From Pholiota molesta (taxonomy: Eukaryota > Basidiomycota > Agaricomycetes > Agaricales > Strophariaceae), in NCBI GenBank assembly GCA_014925825.1, contig JACGCK010000009.1:186001-250000 (forward strand): a DNA stretch of 64,000 nt, written 5' to 3'. A program made the translations under genes and the position numbers. The notes under the pieces are model-generated. The model searched no databases. It had not been told where the DNA came from and saw nothing but the letters and a program-made list of their open reading frames with translations. Shown here piece by piece: positions 11,884 through 22,232 of the stretch. The stretch's first letter is position 1. Each line of letters begins with the position of its first letter.

Positions 11884-12200
11884 CAAATGCAGTGGAAGAG
11901 TATGGAGAAATGATTCTATTGTAAATTGAAGAGTGCTCGGCAGTCGAATTTTTGAGAGGGGAACGATGTGCGACGTAAGGTAAAAGGTCTACATAAAGAA
12001 GGTGAGGAGGGGGTGGAAGAGAGTCAAATGTTACGAGGGCCTGGAGAGGGACAGCAGGACCAGGAGAAAGCATGGTGTTCTTTCGAGCCACAGAGGGAAC
12101 AGAGGTGGGCGCGTTCTTCTTTGCTGTGGTGACAGGGAGGGCCTCGCTCGCCACGGATATTCCAGTTAATACAAAGGACGTTGTTGTTGGCGCCGACAAG
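11884..12200 (-). pseudogene. N-terminal fragment of the DIRS RT polyprotein
   Basis: A second minus-strand frame overlaps the end of gag and reads LPPPPHLLYVDLLPYVAHRS and IISPYSSTAFA before it is cut by the right end of FB1 at 11883. Position, overlap with gag and open frame fit the start of the DIRS pol; about the whole RT domain that should follow is missing. Confidence 0.5.
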
Positions 12201-13139
12201 GTTTCGGTCGACGTATCGCGCCCATGTCGATCTTCCGTCCTTGAATTTTGGCACAGGGGAGGCGTTGAGATGGATGCGTGAGTCGTGTCCCCTCTCGCCG
12301 CAGATGAGGCAGTCGGCGTTCGAGGGGGACCTGCTGCTGCCTGACGGAAAGGGCTGAGAGGAGGAGGGGAAAGAGTTGGGGCAGTGGAAAGGAGTCTTGG
12401 TGCTCTTGTTTCCAAGGGGTTCGCGTGTGAATGTCCCCTTGGGAGGCATGGAGGCCGCCATCATCTCGCGGACCTCTGCCATCATTTCGTGCTGTTTTTC
12501 AGCTAGCGCAAATGCCGCTTCATATCGCTGTGGGACGAATTCTCCATAGGTAGCCCAGTGTTCCTGCCGAAACTTTAATTCAGCAGGCTTCCATGCCTCA
12601 TACAGCTCGTCTTTCTTTTCTAAAGTGTTAAAGAAATTAAAATGGTCACTAAACCACTGGCCATGAGGACCATCACCACCGTCTTGGTCTCGTTCCCTCT
12701 GGAACAAATACATGTTGCTGGCAGCCTCTGACCACTGGCTGAAGGACAGGGACAGCTCAGCACCAAATCTGACAGTCAGTTTGTCCACGTCAAGAATAGA
12801 TATTCCCTTAGTCTCGCCCGGTTTAGGGTTTGACTTGACGGTTGGCAACGTGGAGGCTTCGGAAATGATCAAATGCAAGTTTTTGTTGAGAAAAAAGGAA
12901 AGCGGAAGAGCAACACAATCTTCTGTGTCAAAGAGACTCTGCGGGAACTTGGGTGTCCAGGGGACCCCGACGACATAACGAATCATTCTCGAGCCATCCA
13001 TGCAGCGTCGCTTCATCACTGCAGCATCAGCCGCTGGAAGGGATTTTTCATCTCCAGCTTTTCTCTTCAGAGAGGCAGCCGCAGCCGCTGCTTCTCTGTC
13101 GAGAATCTCCTCATCTGCGATCCATTTTGCGAGACTCAG
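12024..13139 (-). pseudogene. DIRS gag-like protein with Cys/His-rich C terminus
   Basis: The minus-strand frame is open from just after a TAA (13140-13142) to a stop at 12024. The body has WIADEEILDREA and a helical central region with QWSEAASNMYLFQRERD and the segment WFSDHFNFFNT. The C terminus carries metal-binding motifs CLICGERGHDSRIH and CSLCGSKEHHAFSWSC, as in gag proteins of basidiomycete DIRS elements. Family role: nucleic-acid-binding capsid-like protein. No ATG precedes the open stretch downstream of the TAA other than internal ones (13016, 12999), and the same frame appears to continue upstream of the TAA, so the true N terminus is probably lost to a nonsense change. Confidence 0.65.
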
Positions 13140-13203
13140 TTAGATGTAATCGCACACGGAATCAAAGAATGACGGCACCTTCAGTCTGGCCTGGTCTTCG
13201 GGC

Positions 13204-13268
13204 ACTAGTGTCTGGTGATATCATGCATGAGATCATGGTAGTTCACCAGGAAAGAAGTATAGTTGCGA
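13204..13268. repeat. Foldback left-end fragment FB5
   Basis: CTAGTGTCTGGTGATATCATGCATGAGATCATGG... followed by CACCAGGAAAGAAGTA matches the outer 60 bases of the left arms of FB1 and FB2 (CAGTGTCTGTTGATATCATGCATG, CCCAGGAAAGAAAGTGCATC). Only this tip is present. Confidence 0.6.
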
Positions 13269-13822
13269 CCTTCGAAAACGATGTTCAGGCCCTGCTGAGG
13301 TAAGCGGCCGTCACACAAGGCCATCAGCTGCCATCAGCCAAGCGTTTTGTGCCGACGCGCGCCGCCCGTGTTAAGCGGCCAGGCCAAGGCAGCGCTCGCG
13401 CAAGGCGCACTGCACCGCTGATGCCTAATGCAAAAGACTAGCAAGAGGTTTTTAATTTTCTGTGCAAGCCACACTGCAGTGCAGGAAGAAAAAAAAATGA
13501 AATTTATATAGAATTAGATGGACATTTATAAGCACCAAATTTATGGCCAGGAGGGCATGGTGCGAGGAAATGGGGGAATTTTTTTCGAAAATGAGGCGCG
13601 TTTTCGCAAGGGGAGTCGCTCTCAAATGCCTCGCTTCTGCGTGTGGTGATGGGCTTAGCAGCCGAGCATTGGCCGACAAGCTAGCAGGTGATGGAAGGAG
13701 AGCACTAGTATTATTAGAAGAGCCGAAATGTCATTCTCATATGTTTCAAAAGTGAACGTCGTTTATCCGGGTCATCTCAGCTGCACAGATTGATCTGGCC
13801 ATTTCTAGCGCTGGGATTGGCT
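13269..13822. other. Unassigned sequence between the DIRS/FB5 end and a hAT-like element
   Basis: A GC-rich stretch with GCC/AAGGC repeats (13300-13430) and then unremarkable sequence. I see no gene, no RNA and no repeat family match inside the window. Confidence 0.3.
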
Positions 13823-14824
13823 TAAGGCAGGACACGAGTATACTCGCGAGTCTCGCGGATCCTTACTCGCGAGTATTGAAGTCCTAAAATCTCATACTTG
13901 GATCCGTACAAGTAGTTTCCCACGGATGACTCGGATCCGCGAGTATTTACTCACAAGTATTGGCAAGTATGCAAGTACTTGTTGCCTTACAAGTAGAGAT
14001 GAGTACTTACAGGTAAACTTGCAAGTACTTGCAAAGCATCATGTATTAAATAAATTGTATAGACTTATAGAACTCTAAAAGTCCTTTCGAACGATGCCAA
14101 GATTGTATTTTTAGCATAAGAATTGACAAAGTTATTAATAATTTGATTTAAGTAAGTACTTTGGGCGTCTAAAAACGCTTTTACCTGCAGTTCAAACGTT
14201 AACCGCCCGTACCTTTTGCAAACTTGCACATAAATAAAAGACATGTAGATCCACAGGATACAATTTAGACCTTAATATTTGAGCAACATATGGCTGAGCT
14301 ATAGTAGTATCTATGTTTTCTACTCTTTTTGACTACTTTAAAGACGCTTTTGCCTATGCTTCGTTTAATATAGCCATCGCCCTTTCGCAAATTGGCGTAC
14401 AGTTAGATATTTAGACTACCTTTTTAACAAGCATACGACCATAATATTTGGCTGAGAATTGATTGAGATATTACAAAATGCGCTCAACCACTGCATTGGC
14501 TAGTATTTTAGTTGTTTCTCACTCATTTCTCCACTGATTTTTGTCTTCTCTGAATTATACTACCCAGATATTACCATGTCAAATACTTCTTAGAGTCACA
14601 ATTAGATAAAACTTAGCAATATGATTATTAGTGCCATAGAGAATTAAATATATCAATATCCACAAGTACTTGCACAAGTATTTGCTATCCCGGAAATCCA
14701 TACTCGGATCCGGACATACCCGTGGGAACGAGTGATCCGGATCCGCGAGTCAGTATACTTGCAAGTATTCCCACGAGTTGACTCACAGGTACCTGCAAGT
14801 AGTCACTACTCGTGTCCAGCCTTA
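13823..14824. mobile_element. hAT-like non-autonomous element, 8-bp target duplication GATTGGCT
   Basis: Termini TAAGGCAGGACACGAGTA and TACTCGTGTCCAGCCTTA are inverted repeats. The element is flanked by GATTGGCT on both sides (13815-13822 and 14825-14832), the 8-bp duplication typical of hAT transposons. Subterminal regions are packed with short repeats around CGAGTA, GGATCC and GCAAGTA, likely transposase-binding sites. The 1.0-kb AT-rich interior encodes nothing recognisable. Part of the interior (14060-14540) resembles the interior of the element at 49993-50929, so they share an ancestry despite different termini. Confidence 0.85.
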
Positions 14825-14832
14825 GATTGGCT

Positions 14833-15190
14833 GCAGGAGCATCCAAAAAGACATTCACTCCATCAAAACGACGTTTACGGTGGGAAAAAAGACGTTCAGA
14901 GGGTGACCAGGTCGGGACCGGCCATGCCGCCGTGATGCGCACGGAATTTTCATGGTGCATCACGGAAAAAAGACTGTTCTTAGGGCCCTAAGGCTTTTCC
15001 ACCTATGCAAAAACCTACCTAGAGTTGAATTGGGGCCTTTCTCTGGCCTCTCTAGTCTCAATTTTCTTGTATATATAATATACATTGCACACAATTCAAA
15101 ATGAAAACAAAAAATTATATTCAATTCTGTCTAATGTATCAAGAGCTTTTTACTAAGTACATAAATGAAGGGGATGGGCAAAGAGGCACG
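14833..15190. other. Unassigned sequence downstream of the GC-rich broken gene
   Basis: No gene seen. The part near 15060-15150 is AT-rich (TATATATAATATA), possibly the 3' flank of the leftward gene remnant that ends at 15191. Confidence 0.3.
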
Positions 15191-15945
15191 TTAACACCAG
15201 CGACGCTCTTCGCCGCGCAGGCGTCCGCTGGGAGCTTCCACTGCTTGGCACGCGCCGGTTTTGGTGAGATACGTCTCGAGCCCCCGGATCAACCACTTGC
15301 CTTCGCGCTGCACGTCCTGCACCAGCGGCATCTGCCTGAGCTCGGCGGCCTTCTGAACGCGCCACGCCGCCAGGTCCTCCACGAGCGCGTGCGTCTCGTT
15401 TGCAATCAGGGCGTCCGGCTGGTCGAACCTCTTTTCATGCCGCTCGACAATCCTGTTGCGCTTTGCCGCGATCGCGGCCGCCTGCTCCGCTTCCGTCAGG
15501 GACTCGATCTGGCTGGCGGCGGCGGCGGCGGATGTGGGTGTGTCCTGAGTGTTCGTGCTGGCGTCGACGACGCCGGGCTGCGGCTTGTCGACGCCGAGGT
15601 CGGAACGCGTCGAGGTCGAGGTCGTCGCCCGCCGGCGGGCCCAAGAGCGACGCGGCTGCGACGGAGGCGGCGGCGCGCATCACCTCTGCGGATGCCGCAG
15701 GCGTCGCGGACTTGGGCTGCTCAGCGGGCGCGGGCGCGTGTGTAGGTGTCCAGCGCCTCCGCGGCCGTGGGCTCTTCGACGACGACAACCTCCAGCGAGG
15801 CGGCGGGGTCGTCGAGCACGAGTGCGGCCGAGGCGGAGAGGACGACCGCGGCGGGGCAAGGTGCATGAGGTGCAGGGCGCGGTGCACGTTGGGTGCACGC
15901 GTGGTTCACCGGCGACGCGCGTTTCGTCCGCCCAGCTGTCGTCCA
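15191..15945 (-). pseudogene. GC-rich gene remnant with Ala-rich and coiled-coil segments, two frameshifts
   Basis: I do not recognise the family. Three minus-strand frames follow one another and look protein-like in turn: AAVVLSASAALVLDDPAASL and VVVVEEPTAAEALDTYT (to about 15740), then AEQPKSATPAASAEVMRAA and LLGPPAGDDLDLDAF (to about 15600), then DLGVDKPQPGVVDAS, QIESLTEAEQAAAIAAKRNR, HALVEDLAAWRVQKAAELRQ, ending at a TAA (15191-15193). Each join needs a one-base shift, within GC-rich runs near 15725-15745 and 15596-15606. The last third is strongly helical with many charged residues. GC content is far above that of the neighbouring repeats. It could be an old host gene or cargo; the frameshifts could also be assembly errors. 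Confidence 0.45.
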
Positions 15946-16433
15946 GTCCACGTTGTCGCGAGTTTGCTCAGTGTGGACCTACGAGGTCGTTGGCAGCTGA
16001 GCAGCCCTTGTTGGGGAGATGGCGGCAGCTGCAGCGCCGTACCTGCGGCGCATCGTCAGCAACATAAATGGGTGGGGGAAATGAACGTACCTGGCTCTCA
16101 CAAAGGGCGAGCCACCGCCTCCTCGCGGCCATTACTCCCATCCCCATCGTCTTCTATCGTTTCGGTGCACGTGCGTGTGTGTCGTAGGGGAATGGTCGTA
16201 GGGGGAACGGTCCACAACCCTCCAGCAGTGAGGTAGAGAGAGAGAGGAGCGCGGGGTGGCTGGCAAGGCGAGTGTGGTCATTGCAGAGCAAGAGCCGCGC
16301 ATCATTTTTCCGGTGACTAACCGGGGAACGGCAGGGAGCGGCACCACAGGCTGCAACGGCGTCCAGAGTCAACAAGCGCCCACTCCGTCACCTTCTCGCG
16401 TGCAACACCCGCGAAAAGCGTGACAAAGACCAC
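15946..16433. other. Unassigned region upstream of the GC-rich remnant
   Basis: GC-moderate sequence with no convincing coding frame; it could contain the start or promoter of the remnant at 15191-15945. It ends exactly where FB2 begins. Confidence 0.3.
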
Positions 16434-19400
16434 CAGTGTCTGTTGATATCATGCATGGGACATGGCAAGTTGCCCAGGAAAGAAAGTGCATCCAGGATGG
16501 TAACTCAGGTGCGCAGCCACCCCACCTAACTGACTTTGAATATCTCTGCCCTAAGCAGTGGCAATATTGCTGCTCACCATGTGTTCATTGCTGCTCACTG
16601 TGCTTAACGGTGTCAAACAGTGCTCGACACCGTTGTCAGGGTCGTCCCAAAAAGGAAGCAATCAATTTTTTCCAAAAGAAGAAAACCTGATTAGATTCGC
16701 TTTTTTTCTGCATCATTTGTCAGCACTTGTTTATCTATGATTAGATTTGGCCCATTTTGGTACTTTCTGCTCATTGGCCCATCAAATATGCCATCAAGGG
16801 CCAAACACATGACCTACTACCTAACCACATGACCACACATGACTGCAAATGAGGCAGGGACCCTCCTAGGGGTGGGAAATGCCTAAAATAGCATTTTCCC
16901 AATATTATTGGAAATGCACCTGGGTAGCTGGTGCACCCTATATAGGACCCACTGGGACCATATTATACCGAAAGATGCGGAATTAAATTCTAAATCCACC
17001 TGTGAAAAAATCATATGGATAGCTTTATTGGTTCAGGCCCTAGAAGCGAATTACTATTTCGGAGAAATAAGCGCACACATTGATGGCTGCTTTCCTCCGT
17101 AACCGCTGGGTCGTTTTCCATAATCAAAGCAGCTTTCTATAGGTATCAAACGCGCGCTTCTAACGCGTTCTTGAACATAATTTTCCGTCCGTTCCTCGCT
17201 CCGTAAAACGCTCCGGATATATTTGCGCTCGCACCGCATTAGCGCCGGCTACGGTTCCATAATTCGCGCGCGTATTATATCATAAAATAGGTTAATGAAA
17301 CACCTTTCTAACGGTACCCTACTCGTGCTGATTGAGCAACTCTCTGAGGCCCTATAAAGGAAATGGTTGTTTGTAAATAGAATATTAACCGCTAATTGCG
17401 CCGGAACGCGCGTAGGTGCGTTGGATTCTCCTGAATTTACCGGATTTAATGAGCCCTTGATTATAGAGATCAGATGCCGGGAAGGCACTGAACTGGACAT
17501 GGGGATGGCCAGGATATTGCTTTGCTGGCTGGAAGATGCTATTTTTAGCGCTGCCGAGCGCGGCCTCACCCAATCCGGGCATGGATTGGTGGCACTCTCC
17601 CCCTCCCCCTCATATTGGAAATTCATTTCCTCCCTCAATTCCTATCCAATTGCTTCGTTCTTTTTTTTAATATTCAATATAAATATGGTACTATGCGCCT
17701 ATAGCACTTATACGCCACTATTATACATGCAGCATTTGTTATTTCGATATCTCTGTATTTGGGACATTGCATTTGGGGTTTTCACTGTATCTATGATGCT
17801 TATTGGCACATATAGAGCGGTGGAAAGCTAGAGGTAAGTACCTAGTACAGTTCCTGGTAGTTTAAAAGTTACCTGAATACTGTCCTATAGCTCCACACCC
17901 ATAAAGAGAGACATTACTGGATATCCTCTTTGATAAATCCATATCTCAGCCAATACTGTAGCTATAACCAAGTTCAAGCATCCATTAGAGTATTACACAT
18001 GTCTTCTTTTGTTCTGCCACTCAACAATTCTCTTCTCAATGCATTTCATTGGCCATATGACAAGAATGGTTGAATATAGCAGAAATAGAGGTATTTGGCC
18101 TATAGCAATTCACATAAGCACCCTAAAATTCTGTAGAGCTAGGATGTTATAGCTCTCATTCATACCTACAATTCAAGATAGGCCGGAAAGGATTAGAGTG
18201 AGTGAGTGAAAAGATATGGTGGAAACATTCAAAAGAACATGAGTTAAACAGAGGTCTATCATAGTTATATAGATACTCTTGATCTAGTCCGATGTTTTGA
18301 CTAGTACTTCCACACTATCTTTCCACTCACTTACTCCATTTTCTTGAGGCCTATTTGTAATTGAAGGTATTGATGAGAGCTATAATATCCTAGCTTTACA
18401 GAATTTTAGAGTGCTTCTGTGAATTTTTATAGGCAGAATCCCTCTATTTCTGCTATATTTAACCATTCTGGTAATATGGCTAATAAAATGCAATAAGAAC
18501 ACAATTGTTGAGTAACAGAACTAAAGAAGACATGTTTATTATTCTAATGGCTTCTTAAACTTGGATATAGCTATAGTATTGGTTGAGATATGGATTTATC
18601 AAGGAGGATGTGCAGAAACCCCCTCTTTATGAGTGTAGAGCTATAGGGCAGTATCCAGCCAGCTTTTCAACTACCAGAAATGGTAGTGGGTATTTACCTC
18701 TAGCTTTTCGCCGCTTTATATGTTCCAATAACCATCATAAATACAGTGAAAACCCCAAATGCAGTGTCCCAAATATAGAAATATCGAAATAACAAATGAT
18801 ACATGCATTGTAGTAATACATAAGTGGTATAGACATATAGTACCCTATTTATATTAAATATTCAAAAAAAGAACGAAGCAATTGGATAGGAATTGAGGGA
18901 GAAACAGAATTTCCAATATGAGGGGGAGGGGGAGAGTGCCACCATTTCATGCCCGGATTGGGTGAGGCTGTGCTCGGCTATGCTAAAAATAGCATCTGCC
19001 AGCCAGCAAAGCAATATCCTGGCCATCCCCCATGCCCAGTTCAGTGCCTTCCCAGCCTCTGATTGCTATAATCAGCGTGTCATTAAATCCAGTAAAATCA
19101 GGAGAATCCAACCCACCTAAGCGCATTGTGGTGCGATTTGCGGTTAATATTCTATATTAAAACAACCATTTCCTTTATAGGGCCTCATAGGAATGTCCAA
19201 TCAAGACGAGTAGGGTACCATTGGAAAGGTCTGCTATTAACCTATTTTATGGTATAATATGCGTGCCAATCGTGAACGCGTAGCCGGCGCTAATGCGGTG
19301 CGAGCGTAAATATATCCGGAGCGTTTTACGGAGCGAGAAACGGACGTAAAATTATGATCAAGGACGCGTTCGAAGCGCGCTTTCAATACCTACAGACCAA

Positions 19401-20124
19401 AATTGTAATCATAGAAAACGACCGGGTGGTTGTTGAGGAAAACAGCCATCAATGTGTGCGCTTATTTATTCCAAATAGTAATTCGCTTCTAGGGCCTGAA
19501 CCAATGATGCTATTAATATGAATCTTTCACAGGTGGATTTAGAATTTAATTCCGCATCTTTCAGTATGATATGGTCCCAGTGGGTCCCATATAGGGTGCA
19601 CCAGCTACCCAGGTGCATTCCTAATAATATTGGGAAAATGCTATTTTAGGTATTTCCCACCCCTAGGAGGGTCCCTGCCCCATTTGCAGTCATGTGTGGT
19701 CATGTGGTTAGGTACCAGGTCATGTGTTTGGCTCTTGATGGCATGTTTGATGGGCCAATGAGCAGAAAGTACCAAAATGGGACAATCATCCTAATGTAGC
19801 CAGTTGATGGTGGGAAATGATGGGAAAAACAGCTTACAAATTTGTCATTCTGCTTTTGGAAAAATTTTGATGGTTTCCTTTTTGGGATGACCCTGACAAC
19901 AGTGACAAGCACTGCTCGACACTGTTGAGCACAGTGAGCAGCAGTGGCAGTAGCAGTGAGCAGTAGCACTGCCACTGGTGACGAGCAGAGAGCACCAGGA
20001 AAGGGCAGAAAATATTCAATCCCAGCTAGGTGGGGTGGCTGCGCACCTGAGTTACCATCCTGGATGCACTTTCTTTCCTGGGCAACTTCCACTATTTCAT
20101 GTAGAATATTAACGGACAAGGCTG
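16434..20124. mobile_element. Foldback element copy FB2 (3.7-kb near-complete palindrome)
   Basis: Collinear with FB1 along its full length and differing by only scattered substitutions and single-base indels (for example CTGGGTAGC at 16920 versus CTGGGGAGC at 8681). The left arm runs about 16434-18225 and the right arm about 18310-20124, with a loop of about 80 bases. The ends read CAGTGTCTGTTGATATC and ATTAACGGACAAGGCTG. Flanks (AAAGACCAC on the left, AAAAGAGGA on the right) show no duplication. There is no coding capacity. The near identity to FB1 means the two copies separated recently or have been homogenised. Confidence 0.8.
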
Positions 20125-21166
20125 AAAAGAGGAAGTCGACCTTTGGAGGAATCCTCGATAGAGGGCCTGGTGAACTTGAAACATTTCTTGCAGAGAACTC
20201 GTTTTGATGGTATTTGTAATCGATCAGCCACGCGAGTTGTCCGTTTATGTGGGCCGTATGTATGCGCGATGACGCGCGTCGAGAGTGCGATGATACGCAT
20301 AGTATGGAAAGCGTCGGGCGCACGCCCGATTGAAGTGTACGATCTCCCCTGTATCCCTCGTAAATATATTTTAATCATGCTGGAAGAAGCCCCCCCCTGC
20401 ACAATACAATGACCTGACCCTTCCAGAGAAGCTACAGTATATCAGATATAATCAGAACATGCTCAGGACCGGATATATTCGAACTTAGGGTTTAGAGGTT
20501 TAGGGTTTTGCTCGACGAGTCGACGACCTTCCAAAAAATCTCATCACCATCACCGTACCTCTATTAAAGCGCCTGCAACGCAGCCAACAGGAAGACTTCA
20601 ATAATTGCTACGGGATTCGTACGTTCGCTATTGATGAGGATACACCTCGAGACAACGAATGGTGGACCATTTGTAATGTTCTCATTTTTCTACCAATATG
20701 TATATACTACTAGAGTTTTATTAGACAAATATATACTCTGGCCAAAAGACTTGAAAAAAAAAAGCGGCGGCTCAGCAGCTTTGCAGCACCTCATAGTAAC
20801 CATCGACTCGGCGTCGAGCAATTATTCAAGAGCACCTCTGGCCACCTACCTCGCATTGGAGAACTTATCCGGGCGCCTGCATTTCAAAAAGCTTATCGCC
20901 TGCATGAACATCGACGAGGCGTATTTTTTTTTCCATAGCTGGCTTCGCCCTGTACGGCCAACCAGCATTTCGGCCAGCGACGCACTGAATGCGTGTCATC
21001 GCGCTCTCGACGCGCATCATCGCGCATACATACGGCCCCCATAAACGGACAACTCACGTGGCTGATCGATTACAAATACCATCAAAACGAGTTCCCTACT
21101 AATTTAAACTCAGTTGCCCCGGCCCCTCTATCGAGGATACCCGCTTGCCGTTTCCTCTTTTGGAGG
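20125..21166. mobile_element. Inverted-repeat element with 170-180-bp arms
   Basis: Bases 20125-20300 and about 20985-21166 are inverted copies: GGGCCGTATGTATGCGCGATGACGCG near 20250 matches, in reverse, CGCATCATCGCGCATACATACGGCCC near 21015, and CTCGATAGAGG near 20155 matches CCTCTATCGAGG near 21123. The 690-base middle holds AT-rich sequence and no recognisable gene. It abuts FB2 on its left, so it is either inserted there or was the target of FB2. Confidence 0.55.
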
Positions 21167-21304
21167 GGTCGGTCACTATTTTCAAGAGCCCCGTGTTACG
21201 CGTTACAAGGTATGCCCGGGATCACCGAATCCAAACTTTGCCAGCCTGTCTATCATGTTATCCTTCCAAAGTACAGTTGTGTCTTATTTGTTCTTAGATT
21301 AGAT

Positions 21305-22232
21305 TAGATAAGGATTTCATGATACGACAGGCTGGTTTTAGGAGCCTGATGCCAGCCCAGCATCTGGTTCAGTACCTTCCCGGCGTCTGATCTCCAAAGT
21401 CGATGTGTCATTAAATCCAATAAATTCAGCATATGGCAACGCATCTAAGCGCTCGCTGAGGCGATTTGTGGTTCCCCTGCTATGAATAAACAACCATTTC
21501 GTGAATAACGCCGCGTAGAATGTTTCGATTTAAACGAGTAAAATACCGTTGGAAAGGTGTGATATTAACCTATTTTATGATATAATATGCGGGCGGATAT
21601 TCAATGCGTAGCTGGCGCTAAAGCGGTGCGAGCGTAATTTTATGCGGGCCGTTTTACGGAGCAAGGAAGGGACGTAAAATTACGATCATGAACGCGTTCG
21701 AAGCGCACGTTTAATACCTCTAGATATCACCTAAGATCATGCAAAACGACCGGGCGGTTGCGGAGGAAAGCAATATTCTTTGTGGGCGCTAATTTTACGC
21801 CATCAGTAATTCGCGTCTAGCGCGTCAACCATTGCAGCTATTAATATGAAAAGTTCACGGTTGTATTCAGAATCAAAATCCGCATCTATCGATATAAAAT
21901 GGTCCCAAAGGGCCCCAAACAGAGCGGACCAGCTGCCCAGCTGCAATCCCACCAATAGTGGAAAAATGTTATTTTTGGTATTTCCACTTTGGGATGACCC
22001 TGACAACAGCGACGAGGAGTGCTGGGCACTGTTGAGCATGGTGAGCAAGTGCACAGCCCCCAGTGATCACCATCACCGCCCCCAGTGACCAGCATAGACC
22101 ACCTGCCAAAAGTGGAATGTCTTCAAACTCAGCTTGGTGGAGTGGCTGTGCGAGCTGAGTTACCGGGCTGGATGCAACTTCTTTCCTGGCGAACTACCAG
22201 GATTTCATGTAGAATATTAACGGACAAGGCTG
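21305..22232. mobile_element. Diverged foldback right arm FB3
   Basis: Homologous to the right arms of FB1/FB2 but older: it shares TTGGAAAGGT..TATTAACCTATTTTATG near 21550, the GCGTAGCTGGCGCTAAAGCGGTGCGAGCG block near 21605, and the same terminus ATTAACGGACAAGGCTG at 22216-22232. No left arm is present. The terminus cuts the pol gene of the Gypsy element to the right, so this element inserted into, or recombined with, that Gypsy. Confidence 0.65.

Larger units (their letters stand above)
6274..13203 (-). mobile_element. DIRS-type tyrosine-recombinase retrotransposon, broken by a foldback insertion
   Basis: Minus-strand order is gag (13139-12024), the start of the RT polyprotein (about 12200-11884), a foldback element (11883-8185), the end of RNase H (8184-7920), and a tyrosine recombinase (7927-6274). 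This gag / RT-RNase H / YR order with overlapping frames is the DIRS layout, a common retroelement class in Agaricomycetes that integrates by recombinase rather than a DDE integrase. Most of the RT, including its catalytic palm, is absent. I could not define the terminal split repeats, so the outer limits are approximate. Confidence 0.8.

Noticed and set aside
11459..12415. 318-codon minus-strand frame spanning the right end of FB1
   Set aside because: It is a chance fusion of foldback sequence with the real start of the DIRS pol; only the part from about 12200 to 11884 looks coding.
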